DNA from: Ilyonectria destructans
Taxonomy: Eukaryota; Ascomycota; Sordariomycetes; Hypocreales; Nectriaceae
Direction: 5' to 3'
DNA length: 64,000 nt
Assembly (NCBI GenBank): GCA_020740775.1
Contig: JAHEWK010000001.1
Location: 1,736,001-1,800,000, forward strand
Part shown: positions 53,828-63,080 of the stretch, piece by piece
Layout: the number at the start of each line of letters is the position of its first letter
Position numbering within the stretch: position 1 is the stretch's first letter
Translations under genes and position numbers: made by a program
The notes under the pieces: generated by a model
The model's input: only the letters and a program-made list of their open reading frames with translations
Database searches by the model: none
Told to the model about the DNA's origin: nothing

Positions 53828-55159
53828 ATGACGCTTCAAAATGGGTTTTCGGGTTTTAGGAGGTGTTTTATTAAAGTAGGACGGCTGCTCTCCATTGGAA
53901 GCGGAAGACGGGGAAGAAGGACGTGCCCACACATTGATACGGGAAGACTCAGGAAGCCGCCCAAGATGGAGAAAGGAGAATTAGGAAGGCATTTCAGAGC
54001 CGGAGACTGGACCAAGGAAGTATCCCAACCCGTCACATCGCGATCTCAACTGACGATGCCCGAGTACTATATGCGTGGAGCGCTGGCAACCGCTCCAGTC
54101 GCACGGCATTCTTTTCGAGAAAGAATGAACCATACGAAGCTTGGGAGGACCAATGAAGCCCTGGGGTCTCACCCAGTGAAACAGCCGAGTCTCCTGAAAC
54201 GCTATAGCTTTACGCAGCTTGGGAGGCGTAGCGAGGCCTTAGAACCTCGCCCTACTGCGCAACCGAGCCTCCGGAGAAGGGATAGCTTCATGGACCTTGC
54301 GGGTAGAGGACTTGTCGACAACACAGAAGGGGCAGAGGACAACTGGTCGACAATGGCGAACTTGGATACCAGCGCCAGTTACAACTCCGATTCATCAGAG
54401 CAGGACTTTGGTTCAGAGGAGAGCTCGGACTCAGATCCAGACTCTCCTCAAGAGGAGAATTCAAGTTCATGGCTGGACTGGAGTTCATGGCCGGACTTGG
54501 GTTCAGGGCTGGACTTGAGTTCAGGGCTGGACTTGAGTTCATGGCCAGACTTGAGTGAAGGGAAGTGCTTGGCTTCGGAGCTGTGCTTGGATCCGGACTA
54601 TTATGGAAACTCGCACTGGGAATCGGACATGATTGAGCCCATGGCGGAAAATACAGATATCGCCGTCAAGCCAAAGTCTATCAGCCTCCCGCACAAGACG
54701 GCGGAGGTGCAGTTGGAGGATATGAAGACGCAGGTATCAAACTGGCGGACGAAGTGCGACACGCTACGAGGAGAAAATTCAGATCTTCAGCGGCTGGTGG
54801 ACGGAATGCGGTGGGTGTGCGAGGATTACCTAAAGCTAGGTCCAAACGACCGCGTGACAGGAGCACAGGCGGCCTTTCTGGCGGAGGAGATGAAGGAGCG
54901 GTTGCATTGGTATGAAAAGAAGTGCCCTCAGCTCCGGGGTGAGTATGACATTGTTGAAAAGCAGAACTTAGCAGCGAGGGCTAAGATCAAGCGTAAGATG
55001 AGGGCTCGAGCCAAAAGTCGAGCCAAAAGTCGAGCCAAAAATCGAGCCAAAAATCGGGCCCAAGATCAAGCCAAAGATCGAGCCAAGGATCAGGCCCAAG
55101 ATCAAGCTAAAGATCAATCCCAAGGTCAAGCCAATGATCGGTCCCAGGGTCAACCATAA
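53828..55159 (+). CDS. unrecognised low-complexity coiled-coil protein with C-terminal RAK/QDQ minisatellite, 443 aa
   Basis: A single open frame with no family that I recognise. There is no signal peptide or membrane segment; the N-terminus is basic. Residues about 97-165 contain two to three imperfect units, each a [RH]xSF...LGR..EAL...PS motif. Residues about 185-245 are Ser/Asp/Glu-rich, ending in near-identical WPDL/GLDLSS repeats. Residues about 285-395 are predicted coiled coil (VQLEDMKTQVSNWRTKCDTL, LAEEMKERLHWYEKKC). The last 55 residues come from a 12 nt minisatellite (unit like CGAGCCAAAAGT), giving RAKS, RAKN then QDQAKD repeats. The repeat continues in the DNA past the stop codon. 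It is probably a fast-evolving lineage-specific gene; a non-coding explanation is possible but a 443-codon frame argues against it. Confidence 0.55.
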   Translation: MTLQNGFSGFRRCFIKVGRLLSIGSGRRGRRTCPHIDTGRLRKPPKMEKGELGRHFRAGDWTKEVSQPVTSRSQLTMPEYYMRGALATAPVARHSFRERMNHTKLGRTNEALGSHPVKQPSLLKRYSFTQLGRRSEALEPRPTAQPSLRRRDSFMDLAGRGLVDNTEGAEDNWSTMANLDTSASYNSDSSEQDFGSEESSDSDPDSPQEENSSSWLDWSSWPDLGSGLDLSSGLDLSSWPDLSEGKCLASELCLDPDYYGNSHWESDMIEPMAENTDIAVKPKSISLPHKTAEVQLEDMKTQVSNWRTKCDTLRGENSDLQRLVDGMRWVCEDYLKLGPNDRVTGAQAAFLAEEMKERLHWYEKKCPQLRGEYDIVEKQNLAARAKIKRKMRARAKSRAKSRAKNRAKNRAQDQAKDRAKDQAQDQAKDQSQGQANDRSQGQP

Positions 55160-55190
55160 GATCAACCCTGAGATCAGCCTCAGGACTATT
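55007..55190 (+). repeat. 12 bp minisatellite spanning the 3' end of the orphan gene
   Basis: About 14 degenerate 12 bp units (consensus near CGAGCCAAAGAT) run through the stop codon at 55157-55159 and on for two to three units (GATCAACCCTGA, GATCAGCCTCAG). Confidence 0.8.
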
Positions 55191-57028
55191 TCTAAGGGCA
55201 TGGCTGAGGCCGGGGATGTTTCACGGATAAGGGCGAGACAAAGGAGGGCCCGTATATATTGAGGGGTGCCGGTCGTGTTTTCTCGGTTCCTCTTTCAATG
55301 TTTTGTTTTCCTTTTGTAAGCCTTCTCTTTTTCTTTCCATTTTCCTTTGTATTTCTGTGTTTTTTCTGAGGGGGTCTATTCATTGACAGCGAGGTGGGGG
55401 ATTGTTATTTCGACGAATATACTATATAGCATCACAGATCACACATCATACATCATACATCATAACTTACAACACACGGTCAGCGACGGAAAGCGGCTAT
55501 AGGTTCAATAAATTCCGCAAGGAACAGAAGAAGTGGGGTATGAAGCCAAATGCAACTTGCTTCGAGAACCGAAGACGAGCCGAGACCAGACCAGACCAGC
55601 CCAATCCAGCCCAGCCCAGCCTTACCTAACGTCGTTGCTGGGGTCAACGGGGATGTTATTCTTGCGTTTGTTGCTGGAGCGGATATCGCGGCCGGATGAT
55701 GACGATATCATGCATACAGCTGGAGGCGTTTGCGGCAGAGGGTTCGACTGGGCGCGGAGTGCCAAGAATAGAACCCTGGCGCGTGTGGCCAATGATTAGC
55801 TGCTGCCAAGCTCCGCCATCGCTGACTGCAAGCAGCCTGTTGTCAGTGCAGCCAGTAAGAGGCGGCGATTCACGTGACAGTACATGCGAGCGAAACCGCC
55901 TAAGACAAAGCAAAGCACTGTGAATGCACTGAGTGTACGAAGTACTGCAAGTACTGCAAGGACTGCTTGTACTGCTTGTACTGCTTGTACTGAGACGACA
56001 GGGCCACGCCATCAGCAAGCGGAGCCACGCCATATTTCCATTTATGGGAGCGTCCCTCCATACCACTCCGGCTCTCGAATGATTGATCCAGTGACACGAA
56101 AGTGACTCAATCAATCGAATCCATCCCTCAATCCGGTACCTTCCCTTTCTTCACGACGAACCCCCCCCCTGCTGGCTTCGTCTGGCTCTGACTGGCCGTG
56201 TCTGCGTTTCTTATCTGTTGGTGCTGGTGCGGCTGCTGCTTTTGGAGCTGGTTTTCTCGCCTTCTCCACCCACACGGGCTGTCAATCAATCACCACGACC
56301 ACATCGCCCACCCCATTCCCGTACCAATGTAGAGTACTCCGTACAGAGCTACTGTACCTGGTACCAAGTGCGTGCCCCCTGTTCCATGCGGCAAATCTAT
56401 TCGACACCACGTTCCCTCAGCCTGGTCGGTGGCTTGGCTGACTCGTGTTCCTCCCGTCCTTCCCTCCCTCCAACTTGGCCAACTCGGCCAACTTGCACCT
56501 TGGATTCCTTTCTTTCCTCTCCCCGTAATTAGTACCGCGTCCAACTTTCGTTTTGGGTTACGAACTCAAATTCCCTTCGCTCCTCGGCCGATGCCTCACA
56601 CTCGCTTCACCTAATCTCTCCGTTTTCGTGCCCCTGCTATTCATCTTAATTTTGTTTATCGCTTCCTCCCTTGCTCTCGCTCATCCGCTCAAGCTCAATC
56701 AAGCTCGTGCCACACCCATTGCTCGCTCGCTACATTCCTCCTTCTCCCCCCACGTCCAATTTTAGCATCTCCAACGAGTCTGGGCGTCAACTCCTGAGAC
56801 TGCGCTTGAGACCCACCCCTCGTCGCGTTACGAAACAGATCGCCCTTGGCCGGCTCCTTCAACCTTGAACCCGACCCTGCCGTTCGTTGCTTTACTTTCG
56901 CAGTGCCTGACGACATCTTCCCATCTTCTCTCTGCAGTCTGCAGCCGCGATACAGCCATCAATCGATCCCGTCAGCTCCCGTCAGCTTCCAACCGCGCCC
57001 CGATCGAATCCCCCAAACGCTTGCCCTC
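55160..57028. promoter_or_regulatory. 1.87 kb region upstream of YND1
   Basis: No gene seen. Simple repeats: three CATCATA units (55444-55464), a CCAGA/CCAGC-rich tract (about 55583-55620), and six 9 bp TACTGCAAG/TACTGCTTG-type units (55943-55993). A GTAC-rich stretch with GTACTCCGTAC lies near 56335. The last 500 bp are C/T-rich leader. Confidence 0.5.
55943..55993. repeat. 9 bp tandem repeat array (TACTGCAAG / TACTGCTTG)
   Basis: Units at 55943, 55952, 55961, 55970 and 55979 with a partial sixth. The first two end AAG and the next three end TTG, so the array is made of two alternating variants. Confidence 0.85.
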
Positions 57029-59130
57029 ATGGGTAAATCATGTCAGTCGCCTTTCAACCTCCCATCTCCCTGATATCCTAACTGACGACTCTTCGTCGCA
57101 CAGCCCAATATGGCGTCATACTCGACGCTGGTTCCTCTGGAACACGTCTGTATGTCTACAAGTGGAAGAACCACGCCGCCGCCGCCAAGGATGCCTCCAC
57201 CACAAAGCTGAAGAGTCTGCCCGAGATCAAGCTTGAGAAGAGCAAGAAGATCCACCCCGGCGTCTCCTCCTTCGCCGACAGTGTCACCAAGATCGGCCCC
57301 GACCACCTCCAAGAGCTCATCGACTTGGCCCTCGACGAGGTCCCCCACCACAAAGTCCCCGAGACTCCCATCTACCTGATGGCCACCGCCGGCATGCGAC
57401 TCCTCCCCGACCACCAACAGAACGCCCTGCTCCAGACAATGTGCACATACCTCCGCGCGAACTCCAAGTTCATCCTGCCCGACTGCGACGCTCACATCCA
57501 GGTTATCTCTGGTGAGACCGAGGGTCTATACGGCTGGATCGCCGCAAACTACCTGCTAGGTGGCTTCGATACTCCCAAAGACCACGACCACGGCAAGGAC
57601 CACCATACCTACGGCTTCCTCGACATGGGTGGTGCCTCTGCCCAGATCGCCTTTGCTCCCAACTCGACCGAGTCAGCGAAGCACGCAAACGACCTGAAGC
57701 TAGTCCGTATGCGCAACCTCGACGGCTCCCCGGCCGAGTACAAAGTCTTCACCTCGACGTGGCTAGGCTTTGGCGCCAACAAGGCTCGCGATCGCTTTGT
57801 CGAGAGCCTGCAGGAAGCCTACTCCGGCGAGCAAGAACTCCCCGATCCTTGCATGCCCAAGGGCCTACGTACCACTCTCACCGGTGAGCCCGTTGACGGC
57901 AAGAGTAAGGAACCCATTCTAGTCGGAACCGGTTTGTTTGATGAGTGTCTGCGCAAGACACACCCGCTACTGAACAAGGAGCTCCCCTGCGAAGATCAAC
58001 CGTGTCTCATCAACGGCCAACATGTACCTGCTATTGACTTCGACATCAATCATTTCGTCGGTGTCTCCGAGTATTGGCACACGACCCATGGTGTATTTGG
58101 TGGAAAGCACAAGGCCTACGATCTCGCCACTTATCAGAACAATGTCATGGAGTTTTGTAGTCGCGAGTGGGACGATATCGAGGATGACATGGACTTGGAA
58201 AAACGCAAGAAATCACCAGAGGAAAAGGCCCAGGAAGCTCGACAGGCATGCTTCAAGGCTTCATGGCTCATCAACATGCTCTACGACGGAATCGGCATTC
58301 CTCGAGTTGGCCTGGAAGGTGGTGTCGGGTCCAACTCCACCAAGGACGATTCAGACCACGAGAAGGGATTCGCTGATCCATTCAGGCCAATTGACAAGAT
58401 CGATGGTGTTGAACTGAGCTGGACCTTGGGAAAGATGGTTTTGTACGCCGCCGGCCAAGTACCTCCGTCGTCAGATGACGGTCTGCCCGTGGGATTCGGA
58501 AGCAACGTGGAGTCGGGCAAACCAGAAGATTTCGAGCTTGCTGGATCAGTTCCAATTCCTGCGAACCTGGGCAGCCACGACGACGACGATGACGATGATT
58601 GGGATGATATTTTGGAAAAGCCATCAGGCTCCACGTCTGGCATTGTCGCTTTCATCGTCATTCTGCTTGTGTTGGCATTTATCCTCCGCAAGCCCGAGCG
58701 AAGGAGAAGGTTGTTCGGCCTGGCTCGTCGTCGCCATCGCTCCAGCGGCGGACGCAAATCTAGCCGAGGTTTCTCGCTGGCGAACAAGATCTTTGGCCGA
58801 AATACGCCGGCGTACGAGAGGGTCATGGAGGAGGGCGACTTGTCCGACTTTGAGTTGGGCGACGTAGACTCAGACGAGGATGAGCATTCGGACAGCAGTG
58901 AGGAGACTTCCCGACAAGGACGAGCGTCAGGGCTGGCGACTCCCCAGTTCAGTGGCCGAGTGGATGAGCTGCGACCTCCGCCGTCTGCCATGGACCGTTC
59001 TGGCCTGGTTGTTCGAACCGAGAGCCGAGAGAGACTATCACTTCAAACAATCAACGCTGGGCGACGGAGTCGGAACGTGAGCCCGATCCGGTCGAAGAGC
59101 CCATTTATGACCCCGTTGGCAGAGGACTAG
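57029..59130 (+). CDS. YND1: Golgi apyrase (GDA1/CD39 nucleoside phosphatase), 679 aa
   Basis: Exons 57029-57041 (only 13 nt) and 57104-59130, with a 62 bp intron (GTCAGT, CTAACTGAC branch). Apyrase conserved regions appear in order: DAGSSGTRLYVYKW (ACR1), ATAGMRLLP (ACR2), GETEGLYGWIAANYLLG (ACR3, with the catalytic Glu), and FLDMGGASAQIAFAP (ACR4). A single transmembrane helix lies near residue 525 (TSGIVAFIVILLVLAFIL), flanked by an Asp run and followed by a basic then acidic Ser-rich cytosolic tail of about 130 residues. This C-terminal-anchor layout distinguishes Ynd1 from the N-terminally anchored Gda1. It hydrolyses NDPs and NTPs in the Golgi lumen to support glycosylation by allowing nucleotide-sugar import. 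Confidence 0.93.
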
Positions 59131-59598
59131 ACCAGTTAGGATACGAAGGTATCGGATCTGGTCAGAAGTCGGCCAAAGAGGTGGACTGAAAATTGGATGG
59201 GATCTGAAATAGAACAAGCCGGCGTGCTTGTTATTTGTTTTGGCGTTGGGTAACAGGGGCGAAGGGATTATTGGCGTTCTGTGGGAACGCATGTACCAAG
59301 ATCCTTCTGGTGGGCGTTCATTTCTTAGCATGTCTTTGTTTGAAGACATGAGGATGTACGGGCATTTGAGCCTTTCGTGGGCATTATACGGGCTATTACA
59401 TTATTGGGAGTGTTCTTTCACGCATCATCCCGCTGTCATGTGTCATGTGCCATGTGCAATAGGCAACGGAGTTTTTAATACTAGCCAAAACATTGTGAGA
59501 TTATCCAAGCATATATATGCCTCCCAGTGAAAACAAACGCCTCATCGCATCGCTATCATTACAGCTCGTCCATCCACCAGCTCCGGTTGGCGGACTGG
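59131..59598. other. convergent intergenic, YND1 / OPI10
   Basis: 468 bp, likely 3' UTRs; no gene seen. Confidence 0.5.
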
Positions 59599-60189
59599 TC
59601 AATCGGATTGCTTCTCGAGGAAACTGGGATCTGAGCGAACGCGAGACTCAAACTTGCGCCACCAGTCCTCAAATGCCTTGAGAGGCACGACCTCGACGCC
59701 GCCGGGTCCTGCGGCGCCGCTGAAGCTGGAGAGGAAGTTGAAGGCGTTCTGGATGATGCGCTGGGCGAGAACCACGGTGCTGGGCTGGGACGAGGAGCTG
59801 GCGCCGGGGTTGGAGGCCTTGTTAGCGGCCAGAGTCTGCAGCTGGGGGGCGATGACTTCCTCGGCCTCGACGGAGACGCCAATCATTAGGCCGCTCTCAC
59901 CGGCCGTGACCTTGAACATGGCGCTCTCCTTGCCGGGACCGATGGCGCCGAGGAACTTGAAGTTGGGGCCGGAGGCGGAGCCAGCAGCGTCCGAGGCAGT
60001 GGCCAGGTAGATGGCGGCGGCGGTACCTGGCGGCAGGGCGACGCCGGGGAGCATGAAGACGACAATGTGCGAGAAGGGCTTGGTGGTGGGGAGGCTGTAG
60101 AGGAGCGAGGTGGGGGAGGGCGAGGAGGCCGGCTCGGTGATGAGCGGTTGGCCGGCCGGGACGATGCCAAAGAGGGGAGAGGATGACAT
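59599..60189 (-). CDS. OPI10: Hikeshi/OPI10-family Hsp70 nuclear import carrier, 196 aa
   Basis: Single exon. It begins MSSSPLFGIVPAGQPLITEP, the start typical of the Hikeshi N-terminal domain, then HIVVFMLPGVALPPGTAAAI YLA region, FKFLGAIGPGKESAMFKV and the hydrophobic MIGVSVE strand. A Ser/Ala linker separates the C-terminal helix pair (AQRIIQNAFNFLSSFS, FEDWWRKFESRVRSDPSFL). Length matches the family (about 190-200). Human Hikeshi carries ATP-bound Hsp70 into the nucleus in heat stress; yeast OPI10 was named for an inositol-excretion phenotype. Divergent from the Nudix gene. A different frame stays open past this stop to 59559, so a minor alternative C-terminus by splicing is possible but not supported. 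Confidence 0.92.
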   Translation of the reverse strand: MSSSPLFGIVPAGQPLITEPASSPSPTSLLYSLPTTKPFSHIVVFMLPGVALPPGTAAAIYLATASDAAGSASGPNFKFLGAIGPGKESAMFKVTAGESGLMIGVSVEAEEVIAPQLQTLAANKASNPGASSSSQPSTVVLAQRIIQNAFNFLSSFSGAAGPGGVEVVPLKAFEDWWRKFESRVRSDPSFLEKQSD

Positions 60190-60859
60190 GGCGGCTGAGA
60201 AGACGGGTGAGGCCTGGCGATGTTGCTTCCGTGTGTTCTTTTGGTGTTTCGGTGGTTGTGGTTGGTGTGAGACGATTGGGTGAGCGGTTTGCCTCGTGCA
60301 CTACAGGGTAGGTAGGTAGGGCTGAGGTTTTTGCGCTGTTGGGAGTACAGCCGAGTAACGTAATCAATGGTGAGACATCAAAGGGCGCCGTCCTGCGAGG
60401 TAATCAATTAGGGGCTGCTTGGCTGCGAGTGACGGGCTACTAGTATTTATTTTTTTGGGGTCAATCGCGGGCGTGGGTCTCTGGTCATGGAATGGTCACG
60501 ACTGTTCTACTAGTTCCCTGGGTTTCTTTCCGTGTCCCTCCTTTCAAGTGTTCAGCTTCTTCCTAATCCGTCCTCACCGAGAAGAACTACCGTCATTATC
60601 CTAGCGAGCGAGCCGCCATTGCCCTGCCTCCGAAATTGGACTGACCGCCCAAAGCAATTCTATTGTGCTTTTTGCAACTAGTCGTCTATAAAACTCAAGA
60701 GCTGCAACGAAAAGGCCGCACGTTTTTCTCCCACTCGCCCCTTCCCTGATTGCAGTTCACCTACCCTACAGCTAGCCGTCCAACGTTGACGGGTGCTTCA
60801 CTTACACGGGGGTTCACCACATTCTTACGAATCACAAGCAAAGCACGCCTTTAGACAAG
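60190..60859. promoter_or_regulatory. divergent promoter, OPI10 / Nudix gene
   Basis: 670 bp without a gene. No clear heat-shock element array was seen on the OPI10 side. Confidence 0.45.
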
Positions 60860-61919
60860 ATGGTAAAAACAAGCATCGACCTCGTCGACGATGTTGACAT
60901 GTGCGTCTCATCCACTCTCCCGCTCCTCGGTCGCGACATGCAACTAAACCATGACCTATAGGTTCCCCTATCTGGAAACCAAACCGGAAGCCTTCAAGCA
61001 GATGCATGAAGGTCTCTACACGCTCCTATGGGAAGACGAGGCCGGCCACTACCCCATTGGCTACGTGCTTGACCGTGTCTTTCAGGAGTTGCTCAAGGTG
61101 CCCGTCAACATCCGGGGCAGCCTCGATGTCGACGACGAGCATCGCACCTTGAAGCTGTTCCAGCAGCCCACCGAAGAAGAGCGATCTGCCTGCGTCGCCG
61201 CCGTTTCCGCATACTGGCGCGAGAACCAGACGTTCCCGCTGCTGCGCGGCTGGCGTAACGAGCTGTGGCCTGTCTACAGCCGCAAGGGCGAGTTGCTCTT
61301 CAGCATGGAACGCGCCGCCATGGGCCTCATCGGCACCATGCGCTACGGCGTCCACATGATCGCCTACGTCCGGGACGAGTCGGCGCCGTATGGCCTCCGG
61401 CTCTGGATCCCTACGCGCGCCGCTGACAAGTCGACCTTCCCGGGCATGCTCGACAACACCGTCGCCGGCGGCCTCATGACGGCCGAGGATCCCTTCGAGT
61501 GCGTCATCCGGGAGGCCGACGAGGAAGCGAGCTTGCCTGATGCCATCGTCCGTAGCCGCGCTAAGTTCGTCGGCAACGTCACCTACGTCTACATCACAGA
61601 CGCGGACAAGATCGGCGAGGGCGGCTTTATTTACCCCGAGTGCCAATGGGTCTATGATCTCGAACTACCTGCCGACGTCGTCCCCCAGCCCAAGGACGGC
61701 GAGGTCGCCAAGTTCGAGCTCTGCGACATCGACCACATCAAGCGCGACCTCGCCCAGGGCCGCTACAAGCCCAACTGTGCTGTCGTTACGCTCGACTTCT
61801 TCATTCGCCACGGCATCATGACTGGAGACAACGAGCCCGACTTGGACCAAATCAAGACGAGGGTGCGCCGCGACATCCCGTTTCCCGGCCCGCACCAGAG
61901 CAATTGGCGTCCAACTTGA
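60860..61919 (+). CDS. Nudix hydrolase with DUF4743 N-terminal domain (YJR142W/Tnr3-like), 332 aa
   Basis: Exons 60860-60900 and 60962-61919; 61 bp intron (GTGCGT...TATAG), joining as DVDMFPYLETKPEAF. The N-terminal half (about 1-130) is the DUF4743 domain fused to thiamin-related Nudix enzymes, with YWRENQTFPLLRGWRNELWP. The Nudix box lies near residues 208-231: G-x5-E-x7-READEEASL, a match to GX5EX7REUXEEXGU except Ser in place of the last Gly. Yeast YJR142W and the N-terminal half of S. pombe Tnr3 act on damaged forms of thiamin diphosphate, so a repair or clean-up role is likely. No thiamin pyrophosphokinase domain is fused here. Confidence 0.9.
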
Positions 61920-62125
61920 TGGAACAGGTCTCGGCACGGCGGCGGTGCTTGGTGGAGGGGGGTAGGAGAAGAGGCGAACAGGCAGTTTCTTCAAAACAAA
62001 AGGCTTTGTTGGATTCGAGCTTTGACTCGCTGGGTATCATTGACACGACCTAGACCTGGTAGAAACTACACTTCCCCACCCCTGGCGCCGCAGAGCCCCG
62101 AAAGGTGGACGGTTTGCGCCGTCGC

Positions 62126-62670
62126 TTATTTCTTGATGAGCAGGTAGACGTTGTCGACGCGGAGGGGCGTGAGCTTCTTGATGGGGCCTTGGAGCGACAT
62201 CAGGAGTCCGCCAAATGAGACGTAGGTGTTGCTGTGTTTGGGATCGCCATGTTAGCACATGAACAAAGTTGAAAAGAGAGGCTGTGACGTCAACCCAAAA
62301 GGGAAAATAGCCACCAGGCAACGCACATGGTGTTTCCGTCGTATGTCTCCTCAAACTTGTAGATCTTGCCGTAGCACACGTAGTCGTACAGGTCGGCAAT
62401 GGTGGCAGGCGCATCGCCGGCCTTGCCGACGTCTCGCCAGCCCTTGTCATCGTCTTTTGTTCCGTCGAGCGAGAGCGTGGTGGACAGGACGACGTGGAGG
62501 GTGTCGGAGACGGCGCAGGGGAACAGCTCCATGTTGATGTCGAGCGTCATTACCGTCTGCGAGTCGCTTGATGTGCACGAGATACGAGCCACACGGTCGT
62601 ACTTGGATTGGTCATAGTCGGTGACCGTGAAGGACTCCTCAAAGAGGGTTGCGTCGCCGCCGCCGGACAT
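62126..62670 (-). CDS. RPB8: RNA polymerases I, II and III subunit RPABC3 (Rpb8), 149 aa
   Basis: Exons 62670-62327 and 62231-62126; 95 bp intron (GTGCGT...ACACAG), joining as YDGNTINTYVSFGGLLM. It begins SGGGDATLFEESFTVTDYDQ with KYDRVARISCTS, contains MTLDINMELFPCAVSDTLHV with VLSTTLSLDG, and ends IKKLTPLRVDNVYLLIKK, matching the OB-fold Rpb8 family over its full length. It is a shared nuclear subunit of all three RNA polymerases. It is convergent with the Nudix gene (206 bp) and divergent from ELP4 (410 bp). Confidence 0.95.
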
Positions 62671-63080
62671 GATGGGCGATTGAGATGCTGGTGGTTATGG
62701 ATGAGCCTGTGAGTTTCGGTTACGCCGCTGGGGGAGGCAACGGCAAGCTGTTCGATTTCGTCGTCGTCGGAGAGAGGGCTGCTGATTGGAGATGAAAGGA
62801 AAGGCGGTCCAGTCTCGGCGGCGGAGAAAATGATCAAGAGCCTGGCGCGAGTGTGTCGCCCCAAAATTTGGTAGTGGGGTTATGTGCATAAAAATAATGT
62901 TCAGGTTCGGGCCTCGACGTATTGTGTAAGCGGGGCACGCACACCACACTCTAGTCATCGAGGATGGAACTGTGATAAAACCTCTTATAACCAACATAGT
63001 CCTTTACGTTGCACATCTTTATTTTCCTTCGGTTTCTTGTTATAGGTTGGAGGACTGAGAAGACTCAGAGACAACCCGCC
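62671..63080. promoter_or_regulatory. divergent promoter, RPB8 / ELP4
   Basis: 410 bp between start codons. No motif named with confidence. Confidence 0.45.

Noticed and set aside
55733..55760. GGGTTCGACTG resembling a tRNA B box
   Set aside because: No matching A box, acceptor stem or anticodon arm can be drawn around it; no tRNA gene was found anywhere in the window.
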